From NCBI GenBank assembly GCA_948888345.1, contig CAQTPN010000050.1, positions 1-8,146 of the forward strand: a DNA stretch of 8,146 nucleotides. The letters are read 5' to 3'. The position numbers were made by a program, and so were the translations under genes. The notes below the pieces were generated by a model. That model was given only the letters and a program-made list of their open reading frames with translations, did not search any database and had not been told where the DNA came from. Positions 6,284 through 8,146 of this stretch are shown here, in pieces. Origin of the DNA: an uncultured bacterium (GTDB taxonomy: Bacteria; Cyanobacteriota; Vampirovibrionia; Gastranaerophilales; Gastranaerophilaceae). Within the stretch, counting starts at the first letter, position 1. Each line of letters begins with the position of its first letter.

Positions 6284-8146
6284 ATGAAATTTTTAGTTTA
6301 TTTATTATTAATTACAACACTTTTGACAAATACCCTTCAAACCCTTGGAGCACAAGAGGCTAAGGATGTTATAAGAGTTGGTCTTTCTAATTCTTCATTT
6401 TCAACTTTTGAATTTGATGATATTACGATTATTTCAACGGATACAAGCTCTGTCCTTGATATGGCAAGCGGGGCGCAGGTTAAAGATGTACCGAAAAACA
6501 TTGAAATCCGCACTTTAATGAGAAATAACGAATTTTTTGTTACCGCAAACGGAAAGGAACTTATCAAAAACGTTAAAGGGCCTGTTGTTATTGTATCTAA
6601 GGGAAAGCTTGGGGTAAAAAACCTGAACAGAAAAGGAAATCCGGCGTTTTACCGGGGTATGATAGAGCTGAAAGCTGCATATCCGTCAGGAAAAAACAAG
6701 TTCAATCTAATAAATGTACTGGATTTGCAAACCTATCTAAAAGGAGTTGTACCTAATGAAATGCCGGTATCATTCGGCCTAAATGCCCTGAAAGCACAGG
6801 CTGTAGCTGCCAGAAATTATGCAAACCGTCCGCAGAATGTATATAAAAATTATGATATTTGCGATTCAACCGCATGTCAGGTTTATTATGGTGCAAATAG
6901 CGAAAACCCGCTCTCTGACAGAGCAGTAGAAGAAACACAGGGTATTTTTGCATTATATAACAAAGAACCGATTTTAGCACTTTATTCTTCAACCGGCGGA
7001 GGCATTACAGAAAATTATGAGGCTGTATATGGTGCAGGAAGCGGATTTTACAATTCAAGACCTTATTTAAAATCCGTGAAAGACAATAATAGCTTGAAAA
7101 ATCCAAAAACAGAAGAAGAATTAAAAGAATTTTATTCAAATAATGTACCGTCTTTTGATGTAAAATCTCCAAAACACAGATGGAGAGTAGATTTTGACAG
7201 ATTTGAACTTGAAGACACCTTAACAAAAACCCTGAAAGAACAATCCTTAAAAAGCCTCGTATATCCGGCATTTGGGGAAAATGATGAAGTTTGGGGAATA
7301 GAAGATATTAAAGTTACAAAAAGGGGTGAATCAGGAAAAGCGGTTGAGGTTGAAATCCGTTCTATGGCAGGAAATTGGCGGGTCAAAAGAGAGCTTGGCA
7401 TAAGGCGGACCTTTAAAAAGGGGAAATCAATTTTATGGTCAGGAAATTTTGTAGTTGAAAAAACAATGCCCGCTTTGGAGCCTGAAATTTTAAAGGAAGA
7501 AAATTCGGATAAAAACGTTGAAAATAGCAGCAAAACAGAAGCAGCCGAAGATAAAAAAGCGGAAGAAAAAGAAAATACCGTGATTTTCACATTCTTAAAA
7601 CCTGAAAAAAAGGTTAAAGAAGAGGCTATGATTGAAGCATTCAAAGCAGGTGAGCCTAAAAGAGTTTATAAAAACGGGCTTGATATGCCGCTGCCATTGA
7701 GTTTCAGCTTTATCGGTGCCGGATTTGGCCATGGCGTAGGGATGAGCCAGTATGGAGCAGGGTATTTAGCCGGCAATGGTGTAGGTTTTGACGAAATTTT
7801 AAAACATTACTACACCGGAATTATGCTTGGCACAATGCCTAAGAAGGTATCATACAATAATTATAATCAAAATTATGTACAAAACCTGTATATTAACAAT
7901 ACAGAAACAGGCACAGCGGGGACTTTACCAAATTCAATAAGCCAGAACCCGCTTAGAGAAGAGATAATGGCTTTATATGATGCCTCAAAAACAAAATCAA
8001 AGTATATTTTGAATATTGATAATGAGAAAAAGCCTTCCAATATTGAATTTTACGTAAATAAAACCCGTTTTAATCCTTCTACAAAGGGTTTTTACGGTAA
8101 AATTATAACCATGGATATTACAAAATATTTAGAAAACGGAAAAAAT
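6284..8146 (+). CDS. SpoIID/LytB-domain protein, probable secreted peptidoglycan lytic transglycosylase (3' end cut by window)
   Basis: An open frame of 621 codons runs without a stop to the window edge. Residues 1-23 form a Sec signal peptide (K2, hydrophobic core, likely cut after LGA). The SpoIID domain spans about 28-510: YRG (123-125), then GVVPNEMP with E159 aligning with the catalytic Glu of SpoIID, then LKAQAVAARNYA, a C193-x4-C198 pair followed by QVYYG, and GFGHGVGMSQYGAG (480-493). Known SpoIID proteins cleave glycan strands stripped of stem peptides; in sporeformers this drives engulfment, but LytB-type relatives occur widely in non-sporulating bacteria. Two oddities are a Lys/Glu-rich segment (about 398-457) inserted before the HG-x-GMSQYGA motif, and an extra C-terminal region (about 515 onward). 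That region's MDITKYLENGKN ending resembles strands of galactose-binding-like beta-sandwiches, which is a weak inference. No Shine-Dalgarno site precedes the ATG; TAAAAT lies six bases upstream. Confidence 0.82.
   Translation, partial: MKFLVYLLLITTLLTNTLQTLGAQEAKDVIRVGLSNSSFSTFEFDDITIISTDTSSVLDMASGAQVKDVPKNIEIRTLMRNNEFFVTANGKELIKNVKGPVVIVSKGKLGVKNLNRKGNPAFYRGMIELKAAYPSGKNKFNLINVLDLQTYLKGVVPNEMPVSFGLNALKAQAVAARNYANRPQNVYKNYDICDSTACQVYYGANSENPLSDRAVEETQGIFALYNKEPILALYSSTGGGITENYEAVYGAGSGFYNSRPYLKSVKDNNSLKNPKTEEELKEFYSNNVPSFDVKSPKHRWRVDFDRFELEDTLTKTLKEQSLKSLVYPAFGENDEVWGIEDIKVTKRGESGKAVEVEIRSMAGNWRVKRELGIRRTFKKGKSILWSGNFVVEKTMPALEPEILKEENSDKNVENSSKTEAAEDKKAEEKENTVIFTFLKPEKKVKEEAMIEAFKAGEPKRVYKNGLDMPLPLSFSFIGAGFGHGVGMSQYGAGYLAGNGVGFDEILKHYYTGIMLGTMPKKVSYNNYNQNYVQNLYINNTETGTAGTLPNSISQNPLREEIMALYDASKTKSKYILNIDNEKKPSNIEFYVNKTRFNPSTKGFYGKIITMDITKYLENGKN

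Noticed and set aside
7132..7644. Minus-strand frame of 170 codons
   Set aside because: It is opposite the SpoIID-like gene, very rich in Ser and Phe as expected from the complement of Lys/Glu codons, and has no supporting motif.
6284..8146. The SpoIID-like gene as evidence that the organism forms spores
   Set aside because: SpoIID/LytB domains are common in non-sporulating bacteria, and no other sporulation gene is present.
1..8146. CRISPR array, tRNA, transposon or defence system
   Set aside because: No direct repeats with regular spacing, no cloverleaf with a CCA-type acceptor, and no transposase, nuclease or toxin-like frame was seen on either strand.

Overview
The window is AT-rich, densely coding DNA from an anaerobe-like bacterium. 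It holds four complete protein genes, one large gene cut by the right edge, and probably the first codons of another gene cut by the left edge. The iron-sulfur-rich glutamate synthase, a SpoIID-family wall enzyme with a signal peptide, the short intergenic regions and the low GC would fit a gut-type member of the Vampirovibrionia/Gastranaerophilales (non-photosynthetic cyanobacterial relatives) or a Clostridia-like lineage. No rRNA or marker gene is present, so this placement is inference only.

Layout. Bases 1-38 (minus) look like the start of a secreted protein diverging from tcdA. tcdA (91-885, plus) encodes a ThiF/E1-like tRNA threonylcarbamoyladenosine dehydratase. A 207-base convergent intergenic region (886-1092) follows. 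It contains a terminator-like hairpin, two abutting short hairpins, and a nested stem structure of about 95 bases (975-1069) ending in a T-run, which may be a structured RNA or a small inverted-repeat element. Next comes a three-gene minus-strand operon (6206 down to 1093) for a split glutamate synthase (GOGAT): a class II glutamine amidotransferase, an FMN/glutamate-synthase barrel with N-terminal ferredoxin modules, and a fusion of the GXGXG domain, a GltD-like FAD/NAD(P) oxidoreductase and a C-terminal ferredoxin. A 77-base divergent promoter region then leads to a plus-strand SpoIID/LytB-family gene (from 6284) that is still open at base 8146.

How the genes work together. The three operon products carry, in transcription order, the domains found in one polypeptide in ordinary bacterial GltB, followed by the GltD subunit. 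They probably form one complex: the amidotransferase releases ammonia from glutamine, the FMN barrel adds it to 2-oxoglutarate, and electrons arrive through a long iron-sulfur relay from NAD(P)H and/or ferredoxin. tcdA (tRNA modification) and the SpoIID protein (peptidoglycan) have no evident link to it.

The most interesting signals are: (1) the same TANAAT box exactly six bases before the ATG at three genes that lack a Shine-Dalgarno site, suggesting leaderless transcription, while the operon genes have Shine-Dalgarno sites; (2) the nested structured element at 975-1069; (3) the split and fused Fe-S-rich glutamate synthase; and (4) the SpoIID protein with a charged insertion and an extra C-terminal region. 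I found no CRISPR array, transposase, tRNA, phage gene or defence system.
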